From positions 74,979,558 through 75,043,557 of the forward strand of contig NW_026262668.1 of NCBI RefSeq assembly GCF_021869535.1: a stretch of 64,000 nucleotides of DNA. The letters run 5' to 3'. A model generated the notes under the pieces. The model saw nothing but the letters and a program-made list of their open reading frames with translations, was not told the origin of the DNA and did not search any database. This document shows positions 13,401 through 23,921 of the stretch, one piece after another (positions within the stretch are counted from its first letter, which is position 1; each line of letters opens with the position of its first letter). Both the position numbers and the translations under genes were made by a program. This DNA comes from Mytilus californianus (taxonomy: Eukaryota > Mollusca > Bivalvia > Mytilida > Mytilidae).

Positions 13401-16400
13401 AATGAATGAAATTATTTCTTTACAATTTTTTTCATGACCTAAATCCAAGATACATTTTAAAAGGTCATTGGCCTTTCAGGTTTAGTCTGGCAAATATTAC
13501 CTTTGTTTGTTAGATACATTTTTGTAGCAAAACATCTTTTTGGGTAAAGCTTTAGCTCATAACTTAAAATGAATAATGATTAATGACAATATCTCAAAAT
13601 GAGGCTATTTTAGCAGTTTTTTGTTTTGCAATAAACATAAGCAGTTTCAATCTCTAATGCCGAAATTCAAAATTTAAACACTGATGTCTGAAGACTAATG
13701 TCTTATAATCATCTGAATGATGTTCTTTTTTTTTTCAAATTCAAGGGGCCATCAATGTGACCTTATCATACCTTCTCCTTTTCATTTTAAGAAACAGTCA
13801 AGGCAATGACAAATTTTCAGAACATTTTTCAATAAATTTGATCCTGCTATAAATATAGTATGTCCGAAATGCTCTCAGAAACAACACATAACTCCTGCTT
13901 ACTCTGTACTACTTACCAGATACCACTGTAAGGGCCATAACTCATCTTCAATTCTTATATCACAGTTCTGTGATTCTACAAGCTAGTGAACAAAACAAAA
14001 GAAGAATCAATCATAATTGTATTCATTTAACACGCTTAATTAACCATATTTAAACAGGTTTTCTTCAAATTGTTTCTAAATGGATTAAGGTTAAATATGT
14101 ATAACCTTGATGCTGACTGGATGTTGGAATTTCATGAATCAACAGTTTCCATTTATGTATGTAGAGAGTATTTGATGACCTGAAGAATATTATTCTAACA
14201 TTGGTAAAAGTGCCAGATAATGCTATGTCAAACATCTTAAGGAAAGATTCAATGGATTTTGTGATAGTAACCAGATGTCTGAGATGCTTCTCACAAAATT
14301 ATATGATTCCAATTTCTGTGTAAACAACACAATATGTTTTTAGAAGTCATCTTCCTTTGATGTTGTTTGATTTTCCCTATTTAATTTGAAAGTTGGAATA
14401 AGGAATAAGTTTCTCAAGAATTCCTCTTCTGTTTACCTGGTACCTGTGCATAACACTATTATTAAACTTAATATCAGTACCAGTAAAAACATGCAAAATT
14501 GAGTTTCAGGCAGCAAGTTTATTATTAAACACAATTTTGAAACAGGACATTCCTAAAGGTTAAAACTAGCCTTATTGAAACTTTACATAGATGTAAATGA
14601 ACAGTTCCATGAAGTGTTATATAAACACCATGTTCAAGTATGTGTGACGACCATTTTGAATGTGTGGAAAAATTATAAAATTGAATGTATATTTGAAAAT
14701 TAGTCATTTAAGCTACATTCCCTCAAAATTGGTTTAAATAATTGCTATATATTATCTACTTATAGTTTTAATTGCTCCCTTGGTATTTTTTTCTAACAAG
14801 AACGTTTTCAATATTATTTTTTTAATGATTTATTGATAAAAATGGTCAATAAACTTAGTTGGCCATTCTGAAACATGACCTTTAAATAACAGATTCCATT
14901 CTAGGGTGCACTGAACATGAAATTATAGGAAATTTAACATTATTTTGAAACTAGATTCTAAATGAAAAATCTTTTTAGCATTTTGGCAAGATGACCTGGA
15001 AGTTTGTGTGGGATAACTTTTAAATTATTAAAGTAATCTATAATTCTGATTAGCTGAAAACAATGGATATCATTTTTCCATGGTATTTCTTAGCAATGTT
15101 AGCACAAAACATTCTGTAATCTTTTTCAAACACCATTTTCTTTCTTAACATCCATATTTTGCTATTTTAGTGAAAAAATTACTTTAGCTCAAAGGCTCAA
15201 ACACGTGTCAAATATAAATATGGTAAAGGTCTTAAAATGTTATCATGCAAGTTTAAGCATTTATTTCAAAAGCCTAAACATCAGAATATTTTTGTATCTG
15301 TTAAACTGAATATATGTGCAATGTAAAAAAAATTCTTATTGATCTGAATGAAGATATAACTTTCTGTCACATAAAATTAAGAATGGAAATGGGGAATATG
15401 TCAAAGAGACAACAACCCAACCAAAGAGCAGACAACAGCCGAAGGCCACCAATGGATCTGACTTTTCTGAGACACACAGTGTCATTAGAAAATGTCTACT
15501 GGCAGATTCCATATGAAAAAGGGAAATGTCTGTCAAAATGAAAGAATAAATGAAAATAGTAATAATAATGATAATTGTTATTTGAATTATTATTTGAAGG
15601 ATAATCTGTAAATGTTTAAATGAATAAGAACATTAAATGAGATTATAAAAATAATTATTGGATATGATTGTTTCCACTTATTCTTGTAGTTTGTTTTTAT
15701 GTTGTATTGTTGCACTACTGTCCCAGGTTAGGTGGGGGGCAGGGGTTTGGTGCCTGCAAATATGTTTAACCTGTCACATTTAGTATGTGCATGTCCCAAG
15801 TCAGGAGCCTGTAATTTAGTGGCTGTTGTTAGTTGCTCTATATTGTATTTGTTTTTTGTTTATTGTTTTGTACATAAATCAGGCTGTTAGTTTTCTTGTT
15901 TGAATTGTTTCACATTTGTCATTTCAGGGCCTTACTATGTGGTACAGGTTTTGCTCATTGTTGAAGTGACCTACAGTTGTTAACCTCGTTATTTGGTCTC
16001 TGGTGGAGAGTTGTCTCATTGGCAATCATCCCACATCTTCTTATTTTTATATTTATTTATATTAGTATAAAATGTATTCCAAAATAGAAGTTCATTGGTG
16101 TTTATTCATGCCAATTATGCTTATGGGAGTTTTTGCTAAATCATACGGAAGCTGCCAACTGCAAAAAATAATTCTGAACGGCATTGTACAGGAAACCCCT
16201 AAAATCAGTCAGATCAAAATCTCACTTACCTGACACAGCTGTATGAATATCCTGAAAATAGAGTAAATAGTTATTAAATTTTGTTAATACATGTATTGCA
16301 ATTGGAAACAAACTTTCTATAAACATATGTTTAAGAGAAAGAGCTTTAATGAATTATAATAATAGTAATAAACTCAGAAATTAATGTAAAATCAAGTTTT

Positions 16401-19400
16401 GTGGAGAAAAATATATATATATGCTAGGGCGTGTTTTTTTGTTCTTCGGTAGCTATATATATAGTGAGCCAGAAGAGGTCCATTTCTGTTTTTTTGCATA
16501 GGGAAGATCTTCTAGCTCTCTTCCACCTCTTCTTTTTTGATAGGTAGTTTAGACGGCAGAGGCACATAACAAACATGGCGTCGTTTAGTCTAAATGACAT
16601 TATTAAATTTATGAATGCAGATATATTAGAATGTGAGCTGTGTTATAAATGTTTTTATGGTATGACAGTCTTAGTAGGACATCCCTGTAGGACGATAAGC
16701 TGGATAAATATAAGAACTACACGGACAATAACAGTTAAGGGACGACTATTGTCTACAATGTCCCAAGTCAGGGAAGGGATTTTGATTGATTGGTGTTTAA
16801 CGCTTCTTTCAACAATAAGTTGGGCTATTCCGTGGTGGTCAGTTTAAATTTATAGATGAAGGATGGGGAAGGGAAGAGGGCATTATTAACTTTTTTAATC
16901 TGTCGCTAATTATGCCTATTTTTCAGCTCTTACCGGCCAACCATATTCATATATGAAATCCTCCTGCCCCCACCCCAATAAATGAATGAATATCAAATGG
17001 TTTTTCTTATTATTAAACACAAGTTTAAATTGATTGATTGTTTGTTGCTAATTTTTTAACGCCCAGTGACAAATATGTCATGCATGTTCAGGACTCGGTT
17101 CAGGAAACACGAGTTTAATAGTCAGGTAAATAAATAAAAACGAAGAATTGTATGATTGATAAATGATGAGGCAACTATCCACCGGAGTTCAAATATGAAG
17201 TGGATGTAAGCAATTATAGGTAACCGTAATTAAGGCCTTCAACAATGACAAAACCCGATACTGTCAAAATGCCCGACGTGAAAAGTGTGAGAAACAATTC
17301 AAACGAAAAAACTTACGGTCTAATTATACATAACAAAATAATTTACAAAATATCAAATATGAGTCGAGACATGAACCAACGACAACAACTAAACTACAGG
17401 CTCCTGACTTGGGACAGGCACACAAAAAATATGGCAGGGTTGATATAAAAACGAAGATTGCAATGAGAAAACCCTCCACAAGAGACCAAATGACACAGCA
17501 ATTAACAGCTATAAGTCACCGTACGGCCTTCAACAATAAGCAAAGCCCATACCGCATAGTCAGCTATAAAAGGCCCCGAAATGACAAATGTAAAACAATT
17601 CAAACGAGAAAACTAACTACAAAAAAATGAACGAAAAACAATTATGTAACACAGCAACAAACGACAACCACTGAACTACAGGCTCTTAAATTGGGACAGG
17701 CACATACATACAGAATGTGGCGGTGTTAAACATGTTAGCGGGTTCCGGCCCAACCAGCCCCCTAACCTGGGACAGTGGTGTAACAGTACAATAACATGTT
17801 TGTGAGCGCTCAACCCTCAATTAGATTAACTCAAAAGATCGGTACGAGACACACAAAAAAAAAACTTACATTAAGACAATAGACACAAAGCACCGAAATA
17901 ACAGTACTAGTATTTGCAATTACTGGAAGTTTGTTCAAAGCTTATTACAACTATAGTACTGAAATAAATCTTGTTCTCCCAGACTGAAGTATCAATCAGT
18001 ACACAACCAACGGATTTATTAAAAAAAAAAGAGGAAAAAACAGTCTGAGAAATGTCTGGTATACATTGTATACTTGCATATAGATCCATATACAATGAAA
18101 AAGTTTTGAAAAGTGGTGGTCCGAAGGTTTTGACCATCGAAATTATGCAATAGAAATAATAGTAAGGACCAGAAGATTTTCTTCAAGGACCACCAGAGAA
18201 AAATGATTTTGAGAACTTTCAGATATCTTTGCTTTAGACAAAAATAATCCAGTTTGGTTACTTTAAAAAAAAAATGGATAGACAAGATGTCCTTTTTGAT
18301 TGTAATCGAGACAAACATTGACGAATTTTTGTGCAGTTTAAGATTATTCTTAAAAATCAGATAGTGGGGGTTTACGCCTGATTTGTCTAGCAAAATTGAG
18401 TTAGAGGAAAGAACAAAGAAAAGTGTCACGAACAGAGCACACTTTTACAGTCATGTCTACCTAAGACTATTATCCGATCAGATTATACGTTAGTTTACTG
18501 AATAGACCCAGTGTCTACCGGACGTATCTTAATTTTCTATAAAATCATCGTAAACTTCATTTAATATGTCATCCAACATAACAAAAATCTGCTTTATTCG
18601 ACGGCAAATTGAATTTTTGTTTTATTGATCTTCTGTAGTATATCTCCAGAAGAGGTCCAGATTCATTTTTTTGGACTCTTCAACAGAAGACATTCTGGAG
18701 ATGTGCAGAAGAGACTAATAAAACACGCCCCTGATGTAGTTAACTCACAGTTAACACATATACCGGTACCATTAAGTTACAGAAGTTGAGGTTGTTTAAT
18801 GTTATAGACAGTAAATAGTTAAATACTGTAAGTAGGCTCCTGCTGTAGGATGTATTTTCATTTGTTTATTTCAATGTATGTATGGAGCCTAAATGAAAAA
18901 AGCGAAACTTAAAAGTTCAGATTTTTTTTATGTGTTTTGAAAAACCCTGTGGCAGAACACTTTTATTCAATTTTTTAACCTTTGTGTGCATGGTGTGAAT
19001 GAAAGGAGATTTGGGTTTATGGCAATGAGACAGCAACCCAACAAAACTGAAATGACAAGATATTTGACAAGTAATTTGTTAATCTTTTATAGAAATAAAT
19101 ATGCCTGATGGAAGTAAAGGAGATCACACAAGTATTATATTGTCATTATAATACCTTTATGGGGCCATCAATCTGCAGGACTTTTCATTCAATAATGTAC
19201 AAATGTATAAGGCTGGTTTTCTCCCTTGCAACATATGGGTATTAGAGCCAAACAGATAAAGGACAGGGAACAAGTTTACAAATGTATCAGATTTCTTTAA
19301 AAAAAAAACAAGCTATTTCAACTGTGAAAGAATTGGTTATAGTTTATGAACTTACATATAATAAATACAAAGATAAACAGCTGCAAACTGATTCTTGTTG

Positions 19401-19420
19401 TCTGGGGAAAATAGGACCAT
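1342..19420 (-). CDS. Gene A: secreted kexin/furin-type subtilisin-like serine protease (S8), 10 coding exons, 3' end outside window
   Basis: Ten exons with GT-AG borders and compatible phases join into a 306-codon open frame (coding exons 19420-19356, 16251-16230, 13982-13917, 11764-11639, 10997-10945, 9013-8928, 6262-6090, 5291-5165, 4217-4117, 1442-1342). Order: signal peptide (1-29), short linker ending in the convertase-type QWYL, then the S8 catalytic domain with Asp82 (VVDKG), His112 (HGTRVAG), oxyanion Asn212 (ATGNSG) and Ser290 (NSAAAP). All four catalytic residues are present, so an active secreted endopeptidase is likely. The best family match is the proprotein-convertase branch (GRGGLGS, HDSC, KIVTTD and NSAAAPMVSGAVALAL are diagnostic). 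Oddities: no room for a normal propeptide, altered acidic pocket residues, and only 30 residues between Asp and His (41 in furin). The rest of the catalytic domain and any P domain lie beyond base 1. It is a head-to-head paralogue of gene B. The substrate is unknown. Confidence 0.9.
2083..2350. repeat. Two diverged tandem units of about 135 bp
   Basis: 'gattcagcatat' starts both units (about 2090 and 2224), and each contains 'gaaatcaaacaaa' and 'ggggccc'/'agggccc'. Confidence 0.6.
2428..2741. repeat. 35-bp minisatellite with half-unit variants
   Basis: Unit 'caattgaagatttcttgct' + 'attgcgcaatactgtg', eight or so copies, some with an extra 18-bp 'ctgttgtgcaatactgtg' piece. It is in gene A intron 9. 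Confidence 0.9.
2865..3300. repeat. Three tandem units of 150-160 bp
   Basis: 'aaactcaatcccagcc' recurs at 2881, 3041 and (diverged) 3191, each followed by 'agagatccat' and 'gttattgt'. Preceded by a C-rich run at 2825-2865. Confidence 0.8.
4117..4217 (-). CDS. Gene A exon 9: catalytic-domain core strand
   Basis: This exon has 101 nt, phase 1 in and phase 0 out, acceptor TTTTCAG and donor AAAATA|GTATGT. It encodes IMNDLSKVPNGEPCSAMMVA and then AFTAKGGAQHHKI, which reads on into VTTD of the next exon exactly as the family's KQIVTTD does. Confidence 0.88.
5165..5291 (-). CDS. Gene A exon 8: oxyanion Asn and calcium-loop region
   Basis: This exon has 127 nt, phase 0 in and phase 1 out, acceptor CTTTCAG and donor GCAG|GTATAT. 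It encodes GRGGLGSVYVFATGNSGDVT, then LSHDSCAYD. The Asn of TGNSG (residue 212) is the oxyanion residue. HDSC and the later Asp of CAYD are kept as in furin. Confidence 0.93.
6090..6262 (-). CDS. Gene A exon 7: substrate-pocket region
   Basis: This exon has 173 nt, phase 1 in and phase 0 out, acceptor CTTTTTAG and donor CTCAG|GTAATT. It encodes 57 codons including VYSCSFANFHTGTK and ending EDAFIRGTTQ. It aligns without gaps to the convertase segment around SASWGPEDDG, but the acidic residues there are replaced by non-acidic ones (see findings). Confidence 0.9.
7356..7616 (-). other. Unexplained 86-codon open frame in gene A intron 6
   Basis: No ATG at its start. The frame contains Cys and N-x-T positions (NCYIGSASFEVC, KNFTFVFKSNTGCYLD, YVCKA) and ends in a stop 6 bases before a good donor (GTAAGTAG). 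The surrounding 6550-7340 carries repeated 'cggtcat'. It could be a transposon exon or chance. I do not recognise it. Confidence 0.2.
7780..8230. repeat. Diverged tandem repeat of about 180 bp in gene A intron 6
   Basis: Units share 'ctggaccatg', 'tcattg...tca/tttattg...aagtagtt' and 'cagaaaa..taaca'. Two to two and a half copies. Confidence 0.55.
8928..9013 (-). CDS. Gene A exon 6: catalytic histidine exon
   Basis: This exon has 86 nt, phase 2 in and phase 1 out, acceptor TTTGCAG and donor GCAG|GTACC. It encodes HGTRVAGVIGALKN through TIGIAFGSEIA. The first His is the catalytic His112. The length matches the gene B exon at 60931-61016. Confidence 0.95.
9829..10228. repeat. 36-bp minisatellite, about 11 copies
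   Basis: Unit 'gtaaacatgtaaaagttt' + 'atcaatgaaccatgaaaa'. Because 36 is a multiple of three, all frames can stay open and give repetitive false peptides. It is in gene A intron 5. Confidence 0.95.
10945..10997 (-). CDS. Gene A exon 5: loop between Asp and His
   Basis: This exon has 53 nt, enters in phase 0 and leaves in phase 2, with acceptor ATTGCAG and donor CA|GTGAGT. It encodes NRRFDFSDVDGGTVASF plus the first two bases of Gln. It corresponds to the duplicated exons of gene B, which start with the same NR pair. It is shorter than the furin loop, and the Asp that furin has three residues before the catalytic His is absent. Confidence 0.85.
11639..11764 (-). CDS. Gene A exon 4: catalytic aspartate exon
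   Basis: This exon has 42 codons, phase 0 to 0, acceptor ATTTTAG and donor ATT|GTAAGT. It contains DMNVLPAWRSCINGTGVTVG and then VVDKGVQNHIDLEI. The Asp of VVD is catalytic (residue 82). The next residue is Lys where furin and kexin have a second Asp. It is exactly the same length as its gene B counterpart at 52196-52321. Confidence 0.92.
13917..13982 (-). CDS. Gene A exon 3: linker with convertase QWYL motif
   Basis: This exon has 22 codons, phase 0 at both ends, acceptor CACTAG and donor CTG|GTAAGT. The peptide ends EDELWPLQWYL, matching the D-P-x-W-x-x-QWYL entry to the catalytic domain in proprotein convertases. It is homologous to gene B exon 50651-50713 (ending DPEWNKQWYL). Confidence 0.85.
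15366..16060 (+). mobile_element. Penelope-like tails in gene A intron 2
   Basis: 15366-15480 matches one 3' end and 15660-16060 matches the 43900-44325 tail, including 'gagttgtctcattggcaatc' at its end. Inserted opposite to gene A between exons 2 and 3. Confidence 0.6.
16230..16251 (-). CDS. Gene A exon 2: 22-nt microexon finishing the signal peptide
   Basis: The exon is flanked by a pyrimidine-rich acceptor (CTCTATTTTCAG) and a strong donor (CAG|GTAAGTG). One base completes the Met codon from exon 1, then seven codons IFIQLCQ follow, ending in phase 0. The IQ-x-C segment lines up with IQNCHL at the same intron position in gene B, which supports it despite its size. Confidence 0.6.
16775..16850 (-). 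mobile_element. SINE tail fragment, inverted
   Basis: Complement reads GACCACCACGGAATAGCCC and GCGTTAAACACCAATCAATC, the same SINE tail in minus orientation. Confidence 0.5.
17150..17860 (-). mobile_element. Penelope-like 3' tails, minus orientation
   Basis: Two nested or tandem tail copies ('ctacaggctcctgacttggg' near 17394, 'ctacaggctcttaaattggg' near 17677). They are nested inside the TIR-bounded element at 16424-18733. Confidence 0.55.
19356..19420 (-). CDS. Gene A exon 1: start codon and signal peptide
   Basis: The ATG is at 19420-19418, with an in-frame TAA eight codons upstream, and the exon encodes 21 codons plus AT. Together with exon 2 it gives a short polar N-terminus (MVLFSPDNKNQ) followed by the hydrophobic stretch FAAVYLCIYYMIFIQLC, a typical signal peptide. 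The donor is ATAT|GTAAGTT. A possible acceptor (CCCCAG at 19402-19407) inside this exon would trim it to 19356-19401 and need another start upstream. The in-frame ATG and upstream stop make the longer version preferable. Upstream 5'UTR exons and the promoter were not identified. Confidence 0.6.
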
Positions 19421-22014
19421 TATGCAGTTCAAACACCAGATTAGATCATATGCTGCTTTAGGCTTGTAATACCTTCTCTTTTAGGACTAATTGTTACATT
19501 ATTGCACCTGGAAGAAGAAAAAAAATAATCTTATCAAATGTCACCATTTTACTAAGATTACAATTAGAAATGTGACTAAAAAGTAGTGGTTTAAATACAA
19601 GTTGGCTTCTTTTCATAACTCTGACTGAATAAAGGTACATTTTTCTCAGCTATAAACATTGGGCTCATCATGTCAGGCCTCTTTAAAGCAGAGTTCATAT
19701 TCATATTCATATCACATCAAACATTTTGTCAAAATGTTCTTGTCCTCGATATGCATGTGATATTTGCCACAGGATATAAAATACCAATCAACTTCTGAAA
19801 TCATGAAAACTAAGATTGCAACCATCAGGGGTAATATTTATACAATTCGTGTTTGTTAACTTGAAGATGTAAGTAATTTTTACTTGTAGAAATAAATTTG
19901 TATGTTTTTAATTTGCATTTCAAGATTTGAATAATCTCCCCTTAATCTTCTTAAAAAAAAATTACTTATACAAGTAATATTTTTACAACCCCTTAAATTC
20001 TCAAGTTTTTGGAGGTCAAAACATGCCTTCACAGTTTTTTTTCTGATTTGCTAATTATTTTTAATGAGAGTTCAACCTTTTATCTCAAGAGCTAAACAAA
20101 GAAATCTGCTGCCCACAGATGATAAGCCTTCAAAAATTGCTCCCTGGAGACTTATAAATGAGCAGTGTTTTAAAGAGATGTTCATGGTCTATGAAATTAA
20201 ACATTTATGAAAAGTAAAGACAACTTTAAATGACAGACAATTAAACACTCAAATACAGCAATGTTGTCAAAAGAAATTCAAGAAAAGAATAAAATATTGC
20301 ATTTTACTTACTAAGTAAAAAAATTTGAATGTCTGAGGGATTTAACTCTACCTCCAAATAATTAACCTTTACTTGTAAATAAAAAAACTTTATGACATGT
20401 ATATATACATTATATAGTCTATGCAAAATATGTCAAAAAACCAAAATAGTTTTATCTACCAACTATTCCAAATGGGCATAACTCCTGTAAAAATAATTGG
20501 TTGGCACTGTTCCAGGATGATGACGGAGGATGACTGTTTTATGTTCAGTGGCAAATTAAATGCATATCTTCGGGAAGAGACCATGTTAATACATGTATAA
20601 TATGAATATATCAACTTTGTACTAGACTGACAAGCTGAGCCCGAATTTTATCACGCTAGTTCACAAGGTAACAGTCAGCAGGAACACATGTCATCCTTAA
20701 CCTGGACACATTATGTTGACTCTGAGCCAACCAGTCTTTGCTCTTACTTCTTAGTGGCCCATGCTATGCAGAGAAGCAGCAAATACCAATTTTAAAGTCT
20801 TTGGTTTGACCCAGTAGGGGTTTGAACCCATGACATACTGCACACCATGCACACAAGGCTAACAAGCTACAACAAGACCACAAAGAAGGTTACACTGTTC
20901 CAAGATCTTGCTGGTATAGAACTTTAGTATAGATTTCATTCAAATCTGACACAAAATGAAGGTGTAAGAGCACTTACAATGCAATGCTCAATATATATTA
21001 CATTTTAAAGGGACATAACTTCCTTAAAAATAATTGTACACTTGAGAGTGCTTACATGTACACTGTATCATGTGTAATTTTCTATATTAAAAATTTACAT
21101 TCCCAAGGGCCATAACTCCCTTTAAAATATTTGATCAGTACATTGCTCATATAACATGTTGTATTAACTTATATATATTTCATAACAATCTGGCAAGAAT
21201 TGTAGGTGGGAGAGCACTTACAAGACCAAACATGTATTTCTTTGTCAGGCACACCACACTGCAAGACGATGTTAGAAAATTATATGTAATTCAACTTCCT
21301 ATCAATGTTTCTCTTGCAGATACCATCATTTTTGTTTGTAGCTCACTGAAAAAATAGACGAAATATACATTTGTACCAAAGCGATTATAAAATATCGTAA
21401 GTTGATAACTTTATAGAATAGAAATTATGGAAAAGACAACTCCAGGGCAAAAAAGAAATACAACTAAGACAAAAGTCTAAAAACACATATAGCAAACTCA
21501 ACTATATCTGGACTGAGCAACTATAACCCCACTTAAAATTTGGGGTGATCTCATGTGCTTATGAAGCGTAAGCATATTCTGCTCCATTTTCAGCACCTGT
21601 CTAATTACTCATGATACACGTAAATGCAAATTCAATTATCATTGATAATTAAATCTGATTCAAATAAGTCACACTGACGAAAATTGTGACTACTACAATT
21701 GGAACATTTTGTGACACCAGATATTTCATATTCCATATAAACAAGTCATCTAAATAAAGATGCTGTCCTCAAAACTTTGGTTTTTTTTTTTGTGGTCTGT
21801 TTTTCTTAAATAAATATGGCATGAATTGCAAGATAACATGTTTACTCAGCCATGACAGCTTCAAAATCTCTTGTGAACGTTGAAATTAATGATACATTTA
21901 TCTGAGACAATCATTTAAGATACCCTTTAAAAAATAAAATTCCCAAGGCAAATATACATGTAATTTTTAATACAGATCATCAATCTTCACCTTATTCAAT
22001 CTTTTAAATGTTGA
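19421..22014. other. Non-coding DNA upstream of gene A
   Basis: Apart from the SINE at 20640-20905, only AT-rich unique-looking sequence is seen. The gene A promoter and any 5'UTR exon should be here or further right, but no convincing core element was identified. Confidence 0.4.
20640..20905 (-). mobile_element. tRNA-like SINE, minus orientation
   Basis: Complement carries GTGGTCTTGTTGTAGC and a B box GGGTTCAAACCCC. The body of about 200 bp is unlike the other SINEs here. Confidence 0.5.
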
Positions 22015-22520
22015 CAAGGTTAACAAGGATGATAAGGGCAACAAGTTGACAAATGAAAATGGTCGACAGGACAGCAGGTTGACAAGTCAACATGTCACAA
22101 CAACAGGGTGTTTTAAAAAATGTTATGTTCTGCTTCTTCTAAATCCACAGGTTTAAATTTGGCATTTTCTTCTCCTTCTCGATACATAGGATGATTAAAA
22201 TATTGGTATTTGCAGCCTCTTCATTAAGCACATACATGTACATGACATATAATTAAGGAGACAGAGTTTGAGCAATGAAAACAAGACTCAACTCAAGTAC
22301 AAAATGCTATTTGCTGTAAATTACAAATGCATTTGTTTAATATTTGTTTCGGCTTTTAAGCTTGTTTTGGGGTTTTCGAGACAAGTGTCAACCTGTAAAT
22401 CATATCAACCAGTTAACCATTAACCTGTCAACCTGTTAGTCATGTCAACCTGTCAACCATATCAACCTGTCAAATATGTTAACCTGTTGATCCTGTCAAC
22501 TTGATAACAAGTTGACTTAA
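22015..22520. repeat. GTTGACAAG-rich stretch and its inverted counterpart
   Basis: 22015-22105 is rich in 'gttgacaag/gacaggttgac'. 22385-22515 is rich in the complement 'cctgtcaacctgtcaac'. About 280 bp separate the arms. Confidence 0.6.
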
Positions 22521-22531
22521 TCCATACGATG

Positions 22532-23105
22532 CAGTCCGGTAATTCCGCCCACATAAGGCTTTGATCGTATGTATTTCAGCTTAATTATATACAAATTGTA
22601 TTAAATTTAATATAAATCTATTCACTGACAACCATGACAACTCAATTTTGAGAAGTTTATCTCATTTCCCCAAAAATATCTGAAATAAAACAAGTGGGTC
22701 ACGTGTGTTTTTATTGGAAATGTGTTTGTCTGGTAAATACGCCCATGCGCAGTAAATGTGTATGTAGGGCCAGTTTATCACATAATTACGAAAGGAAAGT
22801 GGTGATTTATTAATAGGCCGCTTGTACATATTGTGTACATGGTGCACAGGGATTCCAGACAATACAAAAAAAATAAATTTCAAGTCAGAAATGAATTTTT
22901 TAAGCAATAATATGATTATCATTAGCTTAGGAACTGTACTATAGATATCACTCGATATTTTCTTAAGGATTTTTCTTTAAAAGTTGACATGCAGTACAGT
23001 TCCTATGAATAAAATAGAAGACGAAATATTCACGGAAGTGACAATTTCGGAAGTAACTGGGAGTGGGCGGGTTTACCGGACGGGCAGAATTACCGGACAC
23101 TACTG
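22532..23105. mobile_element. 574-bp TIR element (MITE) with CCGGTAATTC termini
   Basis: The left end is CAGTCCGGTAATTCCGCCC. The right end, complemented, is CAGTAGTGTCCGGTAATTCT, then GCCC. No target duplication is obvious and there is no coding capacity. Confidence 0.5.
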
Positions 23106-23901
23106 TAAAACAATAAGAAACCTGTCAACCTAAAACAGTATTCATAATGCAGTTAAAACCCAAATCACACCTTTAAGAACTGAATCACTCCTTCATCCTT
23201 CATAAGGAACTAAATGTATACTCCACTTGAACCAAAGATACATGTAAGTGGTCCTTCCCTAACATTATTTATATTATAAACTGTTAAATTGGCGGGTAAA
23301 CGACCAAGATTCGTTCAATCAGTATCTGTATGATTGGGCTACCCGGGCAACACAATAAGCTCTTACCTTCAAGTCCCGATAGCTTAACGAAACTCGGGGC
23401 TTTAACTTACAATAACTACCGATGATTAGTCAATCTGCAGTCAAATCCGTTTAACAGTTTAATAAATTATTTTCCAAGAAAGACTCTGTCGTGACTCACC
23501 GTTGGTGACTTGATTTATTCTATCCCTCTATTTCAGTTGCGATATCGATTGTGCTGATTGATATTCTGCTATGTATGAAAGCTAGTTTGGGGTTACTATA
23601 GACTCCTTGTCATTTTTTTTCCTTTCCAAAAGAACTTTAATTAAAAATCTTATAAATATTTCCCAAAATGAAACTAGATACATCCGATATCCATGCGCAT
23701 GACATTTATGTAAATTAGCCATATGCTCCTCAAATGTTACACTAAAGTCCGAATCAAGTACCTTCGCCGCGGAAAGTATCCCTTAAAAAGACAGGCGTAA
23801 CGTATATTATGAAAACAAGTTCATCTGGTTAATGATGATCAATGATGAACGAGAATATGTGTAAAAGTAGGTTCGCGATGGGTTAAAATTGGCCCCAAAT
23901 T

Positions 23902-23921
23902 GGGGGGGGGGGGGGGGGGGG
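23902..23921. repeat. Run of 20 G
   Basis: Uninterrupted homopolymer. A C run of 16 is at 41029-41044 and a T run of about 30 at 48617-48641. Confidence 0.95.

Larger units (their letters stand above)
16424..18733. mobile_element. Candidate DNA transposon with GGGCGTGTTTT termini
   Basis: The left end CTAGGGCGTGTTTTTTTG is mirrored at the right by the complement of CAGGGGCGTGTTTTATTAG. Both ends also carry 'agaagaggtcca' nearby. Inside lie a short open frame (16575-16847) with a CELCYKC cysteine pair, a SINE tail and Penelope-like tails, so it is a nest of insertions. No transposase is recognised. It sits in intron 1 of gene A. Confidence 0.45.

Noticed and set aside
18019-18429. 136-codon minus-strand open frame
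   Set aside because: Low-complexity Phe/Leu/Lys-rich translation of AT-rich DNA inside a transposon nest, with no domain.
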